From an uncultured Verrucomicrobiae bacterium (GTDB lineage Bacteria; Verrucomicrobiota; Verrucomicrobiia; Limisphaerales; UBA1100), in assembly GCA_937775205.1 (NCBI GenBank), contig CALKBX010000002.1:62001-126000 (forward strand): DNA of 64,000 nucleotides, written 5' to 3'. Shown here one piece after another: positions 43,832-52,271 of this stretch. The notes below the pieces were generated by a model, which did no database searches, had not been told where the DNA came from, and was given only the letters and a program-made list of their open reading frames with translations. A program made the position numbers and the translations under genes. How positions within the stretch are numbered: the first letter of the stretch is position 1; every line of letters begins with the position of its first letter.

Positions 43832-45049
43832 ATGAAATCCTTTACTACCGTCACTCGATTGGTGTCGGCGCTGTTTGCGCTGGCGATTGTTTGCACCGTG
43901 GCCGCTGAGATTCCGAAGCTCAAGCTGGTGAACGCGTATCCGAACCTGAAATTCAAGCGACCGCTTTGGATGGAGCAGTTGCCGGATGGACGGACGTTTT
44001 TGCTGGAGCAACGCGGTAAGGTTTTCATTCTGCCCAAAAATGCTTCCGGCAAATCCACGCAACTTTTTTTCGACATCGAGGCGCGCAAGCCTTACGTGAA
44101 AGATGAGGAAGGATTGCTCGGGATGGCGCTTCATCCGCAGTTTGCGAAGAACGGAAAATTTTATGCCTTTTATTCCGCGCACAAACCGTTGCGCAGCGTG
44201 GTGAGCGAATTTCGGGTGAGCAAAACCAATCGCAACAAAATCGATGTCTCCACCGAGCGCGTGTTGCTCACCATCGCGCGGCCCTTTTGGAATCACGACG
44301 GCGGCTGCATTCTCTTCGGCCCCAACGGTAAACTCTTCATCACCCACGGCGACGGCGGCAGCCGTGAAGATCCTCAAGACAACGGTCAAAACCTGGCCAC
44401 CTTGCGCGGCACTATCCTGCGTATTGACGTGGATCGCCCCACCAGCGCGCGGCCGTACAGCATCCCGCACGACAACCCCTTCGTCGGCCGCCGTGGCGCG
44501 CGCGGCGAGATTTGGGCGTACGGTTTGCGTAATGTTTGGCGGATGAGTTTTGATAGCGCCACAGGCGAACTTTGGGCGGGCGATGTCGGCCAGGATTATT
44601 GGGAGGAGGTCAACCTCATCACCAAAGGCGGCAACTACGGCTGGCGCACGCGCGAGGGGTTTCACGAAAGCCGCAGCAAAAAAGGTGGCGTGCTCGCCAC
44701 CCAACACAAGAATCCTGAAAAGTTATTGAACCCCGTGATCGAGTATCCGCACACGCCGGCGTTGGTGAAGAAATCGCAGTTTAATAAACACAGCCACGGT
44801 CTCAGCATCACCGGAGGCTATGTGTATCGCGGCAAAAAGATTCCCGCGCTGCGCGGCGCGTATGTGTACGGCGATTATAAAAGCGGCACCGTGTGGGCCT
44901 TCAAACAACGCGGCGGCATAGTGACCGAGTACAGCCAAGTCATCGGCCCCAACCCCATCCGGCTCATCGCCAGCTTCGCCGAGGACAACGCTGGCGAGCA
45001 ATATCTGCTGGGGTTTGAAGGGAAAATTTACCGACTGGAGGGGAAGTAA
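43832..45049 (+). CDS. PQQ-dependent sugar (glucose/sorbosone) dehydrogenase-like protein
   Basis: A 405-residue secreted protein with a signal peptide (RLVSALFALAIVCTVAA). It matches the soluble GSDH six-bladed propeller: FKRPLWMEQLPDGRTFLLEQRGKV, GLLGMALHPQFAKNGKFY, NHDGGCILFGPNGKLFITHGDGG, then GEIWAYGLRNVWRMSFD, LWAGDVGQDYWEEVN and YVYRGKKIPALRGAYVYGD. Several of these hold residues near PQQ and calcium in soluble glucose dehydrogenase. It probably oxidises sugars in the periplasm. The palindromic repeat at 45052 begins two bases after its stop. Confidence 0.9.
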   Translation: MKSFTTVTRLVSALFALAIVCTVAAEIPKLKLVNAYPNLKFKRPLWMEQLPDGRTFLLEQRGKVFILPKNASGKSTQLFFDIEARKPYVKDEEGLLGMALHPQFAKNGKFYAFYSAHKPLRSVVSEFRVSKTNRNKIDVSTERVLLTIARPFWNHDGGCILFGPNGKLFITHGDGGSREDPQDNGQNLATLRGTILRIDVDRPTSARPYSIPHDNPFVGRRGARGEIWAYGLRNVWRMSFDSATGELWAGDVGQDYWEEVNLITKGGNYGWRTREGFHESRSKKGGVLATQHKNPEKLLNPVIEYPHTPALVKKSQFNKHSHGLSITGGYVYRGKKIPALRGAYVYGDYKSGTVWAFKQRGGIVTEYSQVIGPNPIRLIASFAEDNAGEQYLLGFEGKIYRLEGK

Positions 45050-45051
45050 AA

Positions 45052-45104
45052 TTGGTAGGGACATGCTGTGCATGTCCATGGACGCGCGCAGCGCGTCCCT
45101 ACCG
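45052..45104. repeat. Paired-hairpin palindromic repeat, family 1, copy 2
   Basis: Identical over 53 bases to the element at 41092-41144, with the same outer stem and two 8-bp hairpins with TGT and GCA loops. It lies between the convergent sugar dehydrogenase and sulfatase genes. On the minus strand its first codons, CGG TAG, provide the last Arg and the stop of the sulfatase, exactly as in rnc. Confidence 0.92.
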
Positions 45105-46487
45105 AACACGCGGCGTAGGTTTTTTGGCGCGCCCCACCGCTCGCACGTTCTCGCCTTTGCGCTCGCCATCGCCTAAATCCACTCGGGCGGCTTCAGCGGC
45201 GGCGTGCAATCGTTTTACCACGTCCGCGTGTTGCGCGGCTACGTTGTGTTTTTCCGCCGCATCGGTTTTCAAATCAAACAGCTTTGGCTTCGGATTGCGC
45301 TTGGAAGGCAGCACCAATTTCCACCGCCCATCGCGCACGGCTTCGAGGTGCTTCGTGTGATAATAGAAAAAATATTTGTGAGGTGATTTGCCGTTGGCGG
45401 AACTCCAAGTGCGCCAAAGATTTTTTCCATCGAGCGCGCGCTCGGGCAGTTTCGTCCCGGCGAGTTTGGCGAAAGTGGGCAGCAAATCCATCAGCGTGCC
45501 GAGTTCATCGCTCGTGCTGTTCGCCGGAATAAACCCCGGCCAACGCACAATCGCCGGCACGCGCATGCCGCCTTCGGCGGTAGTGTAGCCCCAACCGCCG
45601 AGCGGGCCGTTGCTGCCTTGGGGCGGGTTTCGGCGGGGCGCGCCGTTGTCGCTGGTCCAAATCACGAGGGTGCGCTCGTCGATTTTGTGTTTCTTGAGCG
45701 CCGCAAAAATCTGGCCCAACGCCCAGTCGAGTTCCTCCACCGCATCGCCCCACGCGCCGTTTTTTGATTTGCCGCGAAAGGCTTTGCTGGAAAACGGGGC
45801 TCGCGAGCTGCCGGGCATGTTGTGCGGCAGATACAGAAAAAATGGCTTCGCTTCGTTTGCCGCGATAAACTTCAGCGCGGCGGCGGTTTCGCGTTGGGTC
45901 ATTTGATTTCGGTCAGTCGGTGCCTCGATGACTTTTTCATTTTCCATCCATGGCAACAGCGGCCATTGCTTGCCGCGCAGTCGTTCGCCAAGGCGTTGGC
46001 CGGTGGTGTACGTCATGTCGTCGCTGTACGGCAGGCCCAAAAAATAATCAAATCCCTGCCGCGTGGGCAGAAATTGCGGTTGATCGCCGAGATGCCATTT
46101 GCCAATGCACGCGGTGGCGTAGCCTGATTTCTTCAAAACCTCGGCAATCGTAATTTCTTTCGGGTGCAAGCCATTGGGCGACACCGGCCGCAGCACGTGG
46201 CCATCCTCCGCCGTCCAGCCCAGCCCCACGCGGCGCGGATAGCTGCCGGTCATCAGTGCTGCGCGGCTCGGCGTGCACACCCCGCTGGCGCTATAAAAAC
46301 CAGTGAGCTTGCGACCCTCGCGCGCCATGCGATCGATATTGGGCGTGCGGTGCAGCTTGCTGCCGAATGGGCCGATGTCGCCATAGCCCAAGTTGTCGGA
46401 CATGATCAAAATAAAGTTGGGTCGATTGGGCGGCACTTCAGCGTGAGCCACCAAGACCGTCGCGATGAACAGGAACAGAAAGCGCAT
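45099..46487 (-). CDS. Secreted sulfatase (arylsulfatase family)
   Basis: The start is taken at the ATG at 46487 (MRFLFLFIATVLVAHAE), giving a signal peptide; a TTG two codons upstream is possible. The 462-residue product is a type I sulfatase. NFILIMSDNLGYGDIG binds calcium, SGVCTPSRAALMTGSYP carries the CxPSR site where Cys becomes formylglycine, CIGKWHLGDQPQFLP follows, and LVIWTSDNGAPRRNPPQGSN contains the second Asp-Asn pair. It desulfates a polysaccharide or similar ester in the periplasm. No sulfatase-maturing enzyme is nearby. Its stop lies in a palindromic repeat. Confidence 0.92.
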   Translation of the reverse strand: MRFLFLFIATVLVAHAEVPPNRPNFILIMSDNLGYGDIGPFGSKLHRTPNIDRMAREGRKLTGFYSASGVCTPSRAALMTGSYPRRVGLGWTAEDGHVLRPVSPNGLHPKEITIAEVLKKSGYATACIGKWHLGDQPQFLPTRQGFDYFLGLPYSDDMTYTTGQRLGERLRGKQWPLLPWMENEKVIEAPTDRNQMTQRETAAALKFIAANEAKPFFLYLPHNMPGSSRAPFSSKAFRGKSKNGAWGDAVEELDWALGQIFAALKKHKIDERTLVIWTSDNGAPRRNPPQGSNGPLGGWGYTTAEGGMRVPAIVRWPGFIPANSTSDELGTLMDLLPTFAKLAGTKLPERALDGKNLWRTWSSANGKSPHKYFFYYHTKHLEAVRDGRWKLVLPSKRNPKPKLFDLKTDAAEKHNVAAQHADVVKRLHAAAEAARVDLGDGERKGENVRAVGRAKKPTPRVR

Positions 46488-46571
46488 GGGCAAAGGCTGC
46501 CATTGGGAAGGGGAACTTGGAACTGATTTTTTTGGGTTCGACTGAATGTTTTAAGTCCCCCCAATCGTCGG

Positions 46572-47425
46572 TCAGCTTGATGATTCCTTCCGCGTTGGCG
46601 GTAAGGGTAGAGCCGAATCCGTCAATGCCGCTTCGGAAAATGTTTGTTTCCAGCGGTTTACATGGAGATTCAAAATGATTTCTTGGTGCAGGGCCAAATA
46701 TCGCGTTCGGAATTTATCGAACTTTATTTTATCCCGGTCGTCTGCATTGCGGCCTTCTGCATCGGTGAGCACGCTTTTAGTTTCGTAAATATCATCCCAA
46801 AGCGGGTGCTCGCTGTCCACTTGATTGGGTGGCCGGTTGTGCACTGTGAAGGGCTTGGGGCCGGAGTGTAGATGGTATTGACCCACTTCTTTATAAATGT
46901 ATCCGAGATAGTGGTCTGAATAGCCGTGTTCAAAGTTGGGAATGTGCAGAAACCCCAGAGCTTGAATGCTGTTGCTTGAGACGAATGCATGGCACGGAAC
47001 GCAGAGGGGATAAGGATTTTGTTTCACTGAAACTGCGATGCATGCCTTTGAATGCGTACCCAGAACGGTTTGGTTACGATCGGCGAAGAAGTAAAGAATG
47101 TCGCCCTTCTTTCTGAAAGCGGATTTGACGTCATCCAGCACGTGCATATCCACAAACGAAACATCATCACCATAGTACCCGATGATGTTGCCCGCACAAT
47201 ATTCGAACATGATGTTGTAAAGATTGCTGAGGTAGGGCGTGGCGGGGGTGCGGATGACTTTTATATCTTCAATTTTTTTAGCCGCTCAACATCATAATTT
47301 TCGTCATCCTCATCGATGCCCAATACCATCTCAAACTGACGCCCGAGCGACCCCTTTGTTTCTGCGATAATCCGATCGATGTTTTGCGGCCGGTGACGGG
47401 TGGGGATGATGATGCTAATATCCAT
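46572..47425 (-). pseudogene. Family 2 glycosyltransferase split by a frameshift at an A7 run
   Basis: The first part starts at 47425 (MDISIIIPTRHRPQNIDRII) and is a GT-A glycosyltransferase opening; it ends after 54 residues at a TAA (47261-47263). A -1 shift at the run of seven A (minus strand, 47273-47279) joins it to KIEDIKVIRTPATPYLSNLYNI, which continues MFEYCAGNIIGYYGDDVSFVD to the stop at 46572. The zero-frame codons are CTA AAA AAA, a slippery heptamer. The combined protein would be about 284 residues and probably transfers a sugar in surface polysaccharide synthesis. Pseudogene, programmed frameshift, transcript slippage and sequencing error are all possible. Confidence 0.7.
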
Positions 47426-47573
47426 CGCGAATCAAAAATGATTGTACAGGTCAGGCAAACGAACGGCTTCGAAGTGTTGGTGGCTCGCCTGGTGGAGTCA
47501 ACTCCCAATAATTCGGACCTGCAAATGTGGATGCTTATTTGAGGCAAGCTCATCCTTTGCCAAAGTCAGGGCA

Positions 47574-47598
47574 CAAAAAAACGGCTTCGCGGGCCGTG
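47574..47598 (-). terminator. Rho-independent terminator
   Basis: On the minus strand ACGGC and GCCGT form a short stem followed by seven T. It is 25 bases downstream of the stop of the 125-residue gene and probably ends that transcript. The bases 47426-47573 beyond it show no clear gene. Confidence 0.7.
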
Positions 47599-47622
47599 GC
47601 GTCTTTAGGTTGGGTTAGTGAG

Positions 47623-48000
47623 TTAGGCGATGGCGGCGAGCGCGGGGTCTTCCAATAAGCTGGCGTTGGCTTCCATTGCGAAATTGTATGCGTTTTGAAG
47701 ATCGTTGATTTTCCCTACGGCCTCGAAGGGATCGTCGCTGACGCGGCTCAAATCTTCGGCGATGCCGTCGGCCACGGGCTTCATTGGATCATTCGCGGGG
47801 ACTTCCTCGGCGGCAACCCGCGCGGCTATTGAAAACTGCTGGACGGCTCGCGAGGAGGTAAGATCGGTGCTGCGGACGGCTTCGGACTGCTGCTCCCGTG
47901 CCGGAACAGACTCAACGGCGCGCGCTCGCGTTTGCCGGGCCTGAATGGCCTGCAATGCGACACCTTGCGGTGAACCTATATTATCGACGTTGGTAGACAC
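47623..48000 (-). CDS. Uncharacterised 125-residue protein
   Basis: The protein starts MSTNVDNIGSPQGVALQAIQ and is Ala, Glu and Gln rich. A central stretch SSRAVQQFSIAARVAAEEVPAND is followed by a helical C-terminal half (EAVGKINDLQNAYNFAMEANASLLED). No signal peptide, membrane segment or cysteine is present. The pattern recalls helical appendage or motility-associated small proteins, but I do not recognise the family. The gene is alone, with a terminator after it and a poly-A/poly-T stretch (near 48075) before it. Confidence 0.55.
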   Translation of the reverse strand: MSTNVDNIGSPQGVALQAIQARQTRARAVESVPAREQQSEAVRSTDLTSSRAVQQFSIAARVAAEEVPANDPMKPVADGIAEDLSRVSDDPFEAVGKINDLQNAYNFAMEANASLLEDPALAAIA

Positions 48001-48101
48001 TTGCTTTGTTTACGGTTGGGTCAGTTGCGTCCTTGATTTCTTTTACTTACCACAGGGTGGGCAAGCGCGCAAGTGGTTTTTTTAAAAAAACAATAGAAAA
48101 A

Positions 48102-48458
48102 CTAACAATTGTACGTGTTCGGATGAAATGATACGTGTTCGGATGATTTGGATTTTGGCACTTCACAGCCCTTCACCAGCAACATCCAAAGCACCGGAAC
48201 GAGCACAATAATCACAATAAAAATCAAAAACGAGTTGCGGATGGACGTCAGCAAATCATTGGTGCGATCCAAGCGGTGCACAACTTTTTCGTGATATCGC
48301 GCGTCATCAATTTCCATCGCCTCGCTTTCTTCCTCCATCACTTGGATCGTGTCGTCCCGCCCCAGTACGAGGTACGCGATCACCACCAGCAACACCACCA
48401 CCAGCGTGATGATAAAAATCAAATCGTCATTCCCTTTGGCAAGCCATAGCAATTGCAT
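48102..48458 (-). CDS. Small two-pass membrane protein
   Basis: A 118-residue protein with membrane segments LIFIITLVVVLLVVIAYLVL and FLIFIVIIVLVPVLWMLLV flanking a charged cytosolic or periplasmic loop (GRDDTIQVMEEESEAMEIDDARYHEK). The last 14 residues (SSEHVSFHPNTYNC) are encoded by a 20-bp tandem duplication read in two frames. No family is recognised. It lies on the strand opposite the TPR gene at 48513, from which it diverges. Confidence 0.6.
   Translation of the reverse strand: MQLLWLAKGNDDLIFIITLVVVLLVVIAYLVLGRDDTIQVMEEESEAMEIDDARYHEKVVHRLDRTNDLLTSIRNSFLIFIVIIVLVPVLWMLLVKGCEVPKSKSSEHVSFHPNTYNC
48112..48151. repeat. 20-bp tandem duplication at a gene end
   Basis: TACGTGTTCGGATGA occurs at 48112 and again at 48132, a period of 20 bases. 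Because 20 is not a multiple of three, the two copies are read in different frames at the C-terminus of the small membrane protein. Confidence 0.8.
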
Positions 48459-48512
48459 CGGCCGATTATATTGGATTGGCGCGCCGGGCGCAAAAGTAAA
48501 TAATCCCCGCCC

Positions 48513-49010
48513 ATGAATTTACTCGAACCGCCCGCCCTGCATCACGTGCAAGCCGCCTTCGGCTGGATCGAGCTGGGCAACGTACCCGAAGCCATGGCCG
48601 AGCTGGCGCGCATTCCCGTCGAGCTGCAATCCCTGCCCGCCGTGCGGGCCGCGCGGCTCGATTGCCTGATCGCCACTGAGCAATGGGACGACGCCGCCGC
48701 GCTGGCGGGCGTGTTATGCGCACTGCATCCGGACGAGTCCGGCTTGTGGCTGCATTGGGCCTACGCCGCGCGCCGTTGCACCGGTGGCGGCATCGAGCAG
48801 GCATACACGGTGCTCGCTCCGCGTGTGGAGCAGTTTCCCGACGAATGGCTGATCCCGTATAATGTAGCCTGTTATCTGTGCCAAATGAATCGTTTGGCGG
48901 AAGCGCGCGTGTTACTTGAGCTCGCGAGCGGCGTGGGCGGTGACCGTGTAGAAGCCTTGGCCAAGAATGATGAAGACTTGGCACCGTTGCGGGATGAAAG
49001 CAAAAAGTGA
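48513..49010 (+). CDS. TPR-type repeat protein
   Basis: A 165-residue cytosolic protein with tetratricopeptide-like helical pairs: HHVQAAFGWIELGNVPEAMAELARI, LDCLIATEQWDDAAALAGVLCALHP, PYNVACYLCQMNRLAEARVLLELA. It ends GGDRVEALAKNDEDLAPLRDE. It is probably an adaptor. Its C-terminal segment recurs as a small remnant at 50783-50851, evidence of a duplicated and mostly lost copy. It is convergent with the class V aminotransferase, with four bases between the stops. Confidence 0.75.
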   Translation: MNLLEPPALHHVQAAFGWIELGNVPEAMAELARIPVELQSLPAVRAARLDCLIATEQWDDAAALAGVLCALHPDESGLWLHWAYAARRCTGGGIEQAYTVLAPRVEQFPDEWLIPYNVACYLCQMNRLAEARVLLELASGVGGDRVEALAKNDEDLAPLRDESKK

Positions 49011-49014
49011 AAAA

Positions 49015-50136
49015 TCACTTTTGCTTTTTCACTTCATCCAAAAACCGCTCCACATCCTCTGCCGTATTATACCCGTGCAATGCCATACGCAAGCGGCCGG
49101 CGTGATTCATCACGTGTACCTCGGCGGCTTCGAGTTGGGCGTGAAGGTCATTGGGGTGTTCGGGCTGGATGGCGAGGATGCCACTGAAGTTACCCTCGCG
49201 CTGGGCGGCCATGGGCGGGTGGCCAAGGTCGCGCAGGGCGGTTTCCATTTGGGCGACGAGCGGATCAGCGTGCGCGGCGATGATGGCCACGCCCACGTTT
49301 TCGAGGTATCGCAAGGAAGCATTCAGCGCGTAAATGGCGGCGTAGTTGGGCATACCCACGGAGAAACTGGCCGCGCCAAGCTTGCGCACAGTGTGTTCAA
49401 AGCGGTCGGGTTCGAAGGCGTTTTCCAAATGAAACCAGCCGCCGGCGTGGGTGGTGATTTCATTTTCTCTTTTGGGAATGCCCACGATGCAGCCGCCGTG
49501 AATGCCGAGCACCCACTTGTGCGTGCTGGAAATGAGGATGTCAAAGTCGGTGCAATCCAATTCGATGCGGCCCAGCGCCTGCGTAATGTCGACCGCCACT
49601 TTCGCGCGCGGCGCGTGTTCGCGCACGGCGGCGATGAAGGGCGCCCAGTCGAGCCGGTGACCGTTGTAAAAACTCACCAGTGAAACTTGCACCAAGCGCG
49701 TGCGGTCATTGAGTAATGCCGCCAAATCATTGGTGTCCAACGCTCCGTTCGTTGCTTTCCATAAGTTGACCCTTGGCGGCGTGGCAGCGTTGAGCCACGG
49801 CGTGGCGCCGGCGGGGAAATCCAAATCGGTAATCACCACTTCATCGACCGGCCCGAGGTGCAGTGCGTTTGCCAGCAAATTGTACGCCTCGGAACTGCAC
49901 GAGCAGAACGACACTTCATCGGTTTGTAACCCCACCATCCTCGCGGCCACCTCGCGGCAGGATTCAAGCGTGGCATTATGCGCCTCGCGCCCGCGCATAC
50001 CGAGGGCTTTGTCGCGTGCGTATTGAGCCAATGCCTCGGGCACGCACGCGGGTGGGATGCTCTCGGCGGCGGTGTTCAGATAGGCTATCCCGGCCAGCGC
50101 GGGGAAATCGGCAAGGCGGCTTTCGGCAGTCAGCAT
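49015..50136 (-). CDS. Class V aminotransferase (cysteine desulfurase/epimerase-like)
   Basis: A 373-residue PLP enzyme of fold type I, class V. GIAYLNTAAESIPPACVPEAL is the typical opening, VSFCSCSSEAYNLLANAL binds the PLP phosphate, ARAKVAVDITQALGRIEL precedes ILISSTHKWVLGIHGGCIVG with the PLP lysine, and FHLENAFEPDRFEHTVRKLG follows. It resembles isopenicillin-N-epimerase-like and SufS-like proteins; the substrate is not known. The catalytic Cys loop of a true desulfurase is not evident. It is a single gene on this strand; upstream there are only remnants. Confidence 0.87.
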   Translation of the reverse strand: MLTAESRLADFPALAGIAYLNTAAESIPPACVPEALAQYARDKALGMRGREAHNATLESCREVAARMVGLQTDEVSFCSCSSEAYNLLANALHLGPVDEVVITDLDFPAGATPWLNAATPPRVNLWKATNGALDTNDLAALLNDRTRLVQVSLVSFYNGHRLDWAPFIAAVREHAPRAKVAVDITQALGRIELDCTDFDILISSTHKWVLGIHGGCIVGIPKRENEITTHAGGWFHLENAFEPDRFEHTVRKLGAASFSVGMPNYAAIYALNASLRYLENVGVAIIAAHADPLVAQMETALRDLGHPPMAAQREGNFSGILAIQPEHPNDLHAQLEAAEVHVMNHAGRLRMALHGYNTAEDVERFLDEVKKQK

Positions 50137-50155
50137 GCGTGAGTGTAACGACCGA

Positions 50156-50790
50156 TCACTCCGGCCGCAACTCGTGGAGTTGATCCACAGACGGGTTTTC
50201 CAATCGCGTAATGCCGCCGCCGGGCCACCGTGCTTGGATGCTTTTTATTTTCGAAAAATTGCCCAAACCAAAATGAAGGGTGGCTGGTTGCTGGGCGCGG
50301 AAGGAATCACCGCTGATGATTTGTCGCGTGACGGCCCCACCATCGTAGCGCACCGTGACTTGAGAGCCCATACACCGCCCGCGCAATCGCACGCCTACCC
50401 AATGGCCGGTTTGCTTCACAGCGTTTCGCAGCACGTGCAGGGTGATATCTGCAGGTAATTGTTCCGCCACGATGAGGTCGAGCCGTCCATCGCTGTCCAT
50501 ATCCACGCTTACCGCGCTGCGGCTGTCGAAGCGCTGGCTCAATCCCATCAGAAAACCCGTCTCCACAAATGCGCCTTTGCCTTCGTTAAGAAAAAATGCG
50601 TTGTGCTCATTGCCGGCCCACGATTAGCGCGCGGCTTCGTTTTGCTCGTGCAATATCATCAACGCGGGATTTTCCCCCGAATTCCCACTATATATAGAGT
50701 GCCGCCAGAATGTGGAATCATGGTTTGGTTTTCCTTTTTGGGTGCGATGCCCGCTGGCGACGAAAAGATCCGCGTCGCCGTCGGCGGAGA
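50156..50790 (-). pseudogene. Remnant of a CRTAC1-type FG-GAP/ASPIC-UnbV protein
   Basis: One reading frame from about 50790 down to 50156 encodes the C-terminal part of a CRTAC1/ASPIC-UnbV protein: SADGDADLFVASGH, then NEHNAFFLNEGKGAFVETG, AVSVDMDSDGRLDLIVAEQ and the ASPIC segment VTVRYDGGAVTRQII with HFGLGNFSKI. A TAA at 50624-50626 interrupts the frame, and the N-terminal several hundred residues normal for the family are missing. It is therefore a decayed 3' fragment. Intact relatives are large secreted propellers common in this group. Confidence 0.8.
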
Positions 50791-50851
50791 TCGCGTGGAA
50801 GCATTGGCCAAGGACGATGATGACTTGGCGCCGTTGCGGGAATCTTTGTAG
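50783..50851 (+). pseudogene. 3' remnant of a second TPR-gene copy
   Basis: The bases encode GGDRVEALAKDDDDLAPLRES, nearly the same as the C-terminus of the TPR protein at 48513 (GGDRVEALAKNDEDLAPLRDE). Nothing upstream on this strand continues the match; the CRTAC1 remnant on the opposite strand begins there instead. The TAG stop (50849-50851) lies in the first arm of a short palindrome. Confidence 0.75.
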
Positions 50852-50874
50852 CCCGGACCGGTAGCCTGGGCTAC
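50848..50874. repeat. Short palindromic repeat (GTAGCCC/GGGCTAC)
   Basis: GTAGCCC and GGGCTAC form the outer 7-bp stem around GGACCGGTAGCCT. It is related to the repeat at 13034. It provides the stop of the TPR remnant and lies before the convergent acyltransferase gene end. Confidence 0.7.
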
Positions 50875-50920
50875 AGAGTCGCATTGAGAAAACTCTCAAT
50901 GTTCGCTGCTGCGTTGAGTT

Positions 50921-52156
50921 TTATTTTGGCAAGGACTGGTTCAGTTCTTGGGCCAGGTTTTTCAACTGGCCCGCGAGGGCGGCTTCGATTTTTTCCATAA
51001 GCGTGGGGCCGGTGCGGTCGCGTTGGGCAGGGACGGGGATGGGGTCGCCTACTTCGATAACCACGCGATGCGGCCGATGACGGTCCACAAACTTAAAGTC
51101 GTGCTCGAAGCGTTCCACCGTTTCGATGAGGCGCTCGACGCACGGCTCGTCGGCTAAATAATCGGTGGGATACGCGCCAAGATGCAGGGCGAAGGTGCAG
51201 TCGCGCAGTTGTTTCCAGCAATGCTCGCGCCGGGCGGCCGTGGAATCGCCGTCCACCAATTCCTTGAGCATCACCGTACGGAGCGCCTTCACGCGTTCAT
51301 ACACGCCGCGGCCTTCGCCGGGGCGTTCCCATTCCTGCTCGATGGGCTCGAGGATGTGGTTGATGAGCCGGTCGAGGCGGTCAAATAATTCACCGGACTG
51401 CGCCTCGCCAAAATATTCCACCTCGCGCAAGCCGAGCAAACCCGTGCCAATTTTGCGCACCCGCTCCAGCGGCGACAGTTCGGTTTGCGGCTCCCACGAA
51501 AGTTCGCGCTCGAGATCAGCCAGAGCGGTGGACAGCGTTTCTTTCAAATCACCGGCGAATTGATATTTGAGCGCCACCGGATGCACAACGACTTCGCCGC
51601 CCTGCGCCCTGCGCTTTTTGGCCGCGCGCTGCACGATCAGCGAGGCGCCTTCCTGCAAAGGGCTGAGCCGGTCGTTGTGAAACGAAACGGTGCCCTCGGG
51701 AAACAACACGAGCGGTCGGCGCGCCTCGGTGAGAATGTCGATGGCGGTGTTCAGTGAAGTTTTGTCCAAGCCCTCGCGATGCACGCTGAAGGCGCCCAGC
51801 TGCCGAACGAGAAAACGCTGGAACCAGCCCTGCTTGAATACATGCCAACTGGCCATGAAATGAAAATGAGAATTCACGTATTTCGTCAGCAGCCCGAGCA
51901 CCATCGCGTCCGGATCGCGCACGTGATTGGGCGTAAGCACGATGCCGTGGCCCGCCCCGAGCGAGGCGCGCAATTTCTCGGCGCCGCGCACTTCGTGTCC
52001 CACGATGCCCCACGCCCGCTTCAAGTGACCGGGTAATACCGGCTGCATCAATCTTGCCACCAGCGTGCCACTCTTGGGCGGCACGAATTCATAAGGCTCT
52101 GCTACGATGACCTCAGCCGTCTCGGTGGCCAGCCCACTTTGTGTCTGCGCTTCCAT
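50921..52156 (-). CDS. PlsC-like 1-acylglycerol-3-phosphate acyltransferase
   Basis: A 411-residue protein with a PlsC/LPLAT domain at about 60-260. GIVLTPNHVRDPDAMVLG contains the H-x4-D catalytic motif, FLVRQLGAFSVHREGLDK is motif II, and PLVLFPEGTVSFHNDRLSPL is motif III with the E-G-T. EGASLIVQRAAKKR and VVVHPVALKYQF follow. The remaining 150 residues are a helical C-terminal extension (RVKALRTVMLKELVDGDSTAARRE) longer than in PlsC itself. It acylates a lysophospholipid or a related lipid at the inner membrane. Divergent from the small DUF4177 gene. Confidence 0.87.
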   Translation of the reverse strand: MEAQTQSGLATETAEVIVAEPYEFVPPKSGTLVARLMQPVLPGHLKRAWGIVGHEVRGAEKLRASLGAGHGIVLTPNHVRDPDAMVLGLLTKYVNSHFHFMASWHVFKQGWFQRFLVRQLGAFSVHREGLDKTSLNTAIDILTEARRPLVLFPEGTVSFHNDRLSPLQEGASLIVQRAAKKRRAQGGEVVVHPVALKYQFAGDLKETLSTALADLERELSWEPQTELSPLERVRKIGTGLLGLREVEYFGEAQSGELFDRLDRLINHILEPIEQEWERPGEGRGVYERVKALRTVMLKELVDGDSTAARREHCWKQLRDCTFALHLGAYPTDYLADEPCVERLIETVERFEHDFKFVDRHRPHRVVIEVGDPIPVPAQRDRTGPTLMEKIEAALAGQLKNLAQELNQSLPK

Positions 52157-52271
52157 TGCTCGCGCGGAGCATACGCACTTCCAGCCATTTCACAAAATTG
52201 AAACGCGAGAGTGAACCATTGATTCTATCAATGACATTGCCTCCCCGAACCTCGCCGCCTACACTCCGCCC

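Noticed and set aside
43523-44707. Upstream extension of the minus-strand gene that ends at 42662
   Set aside because: The extension lies antisense to the sugar dehydrogenase gene; a signal peptide begins at 43522 and fixes the true start.
47426-47530. 34-codon plus-strand frame (MIVQVRQTNGFEVL) upstream of the glycosyltransferase
   Set aside because: Too short, no ribosome site, no family match; treated as non-coding.
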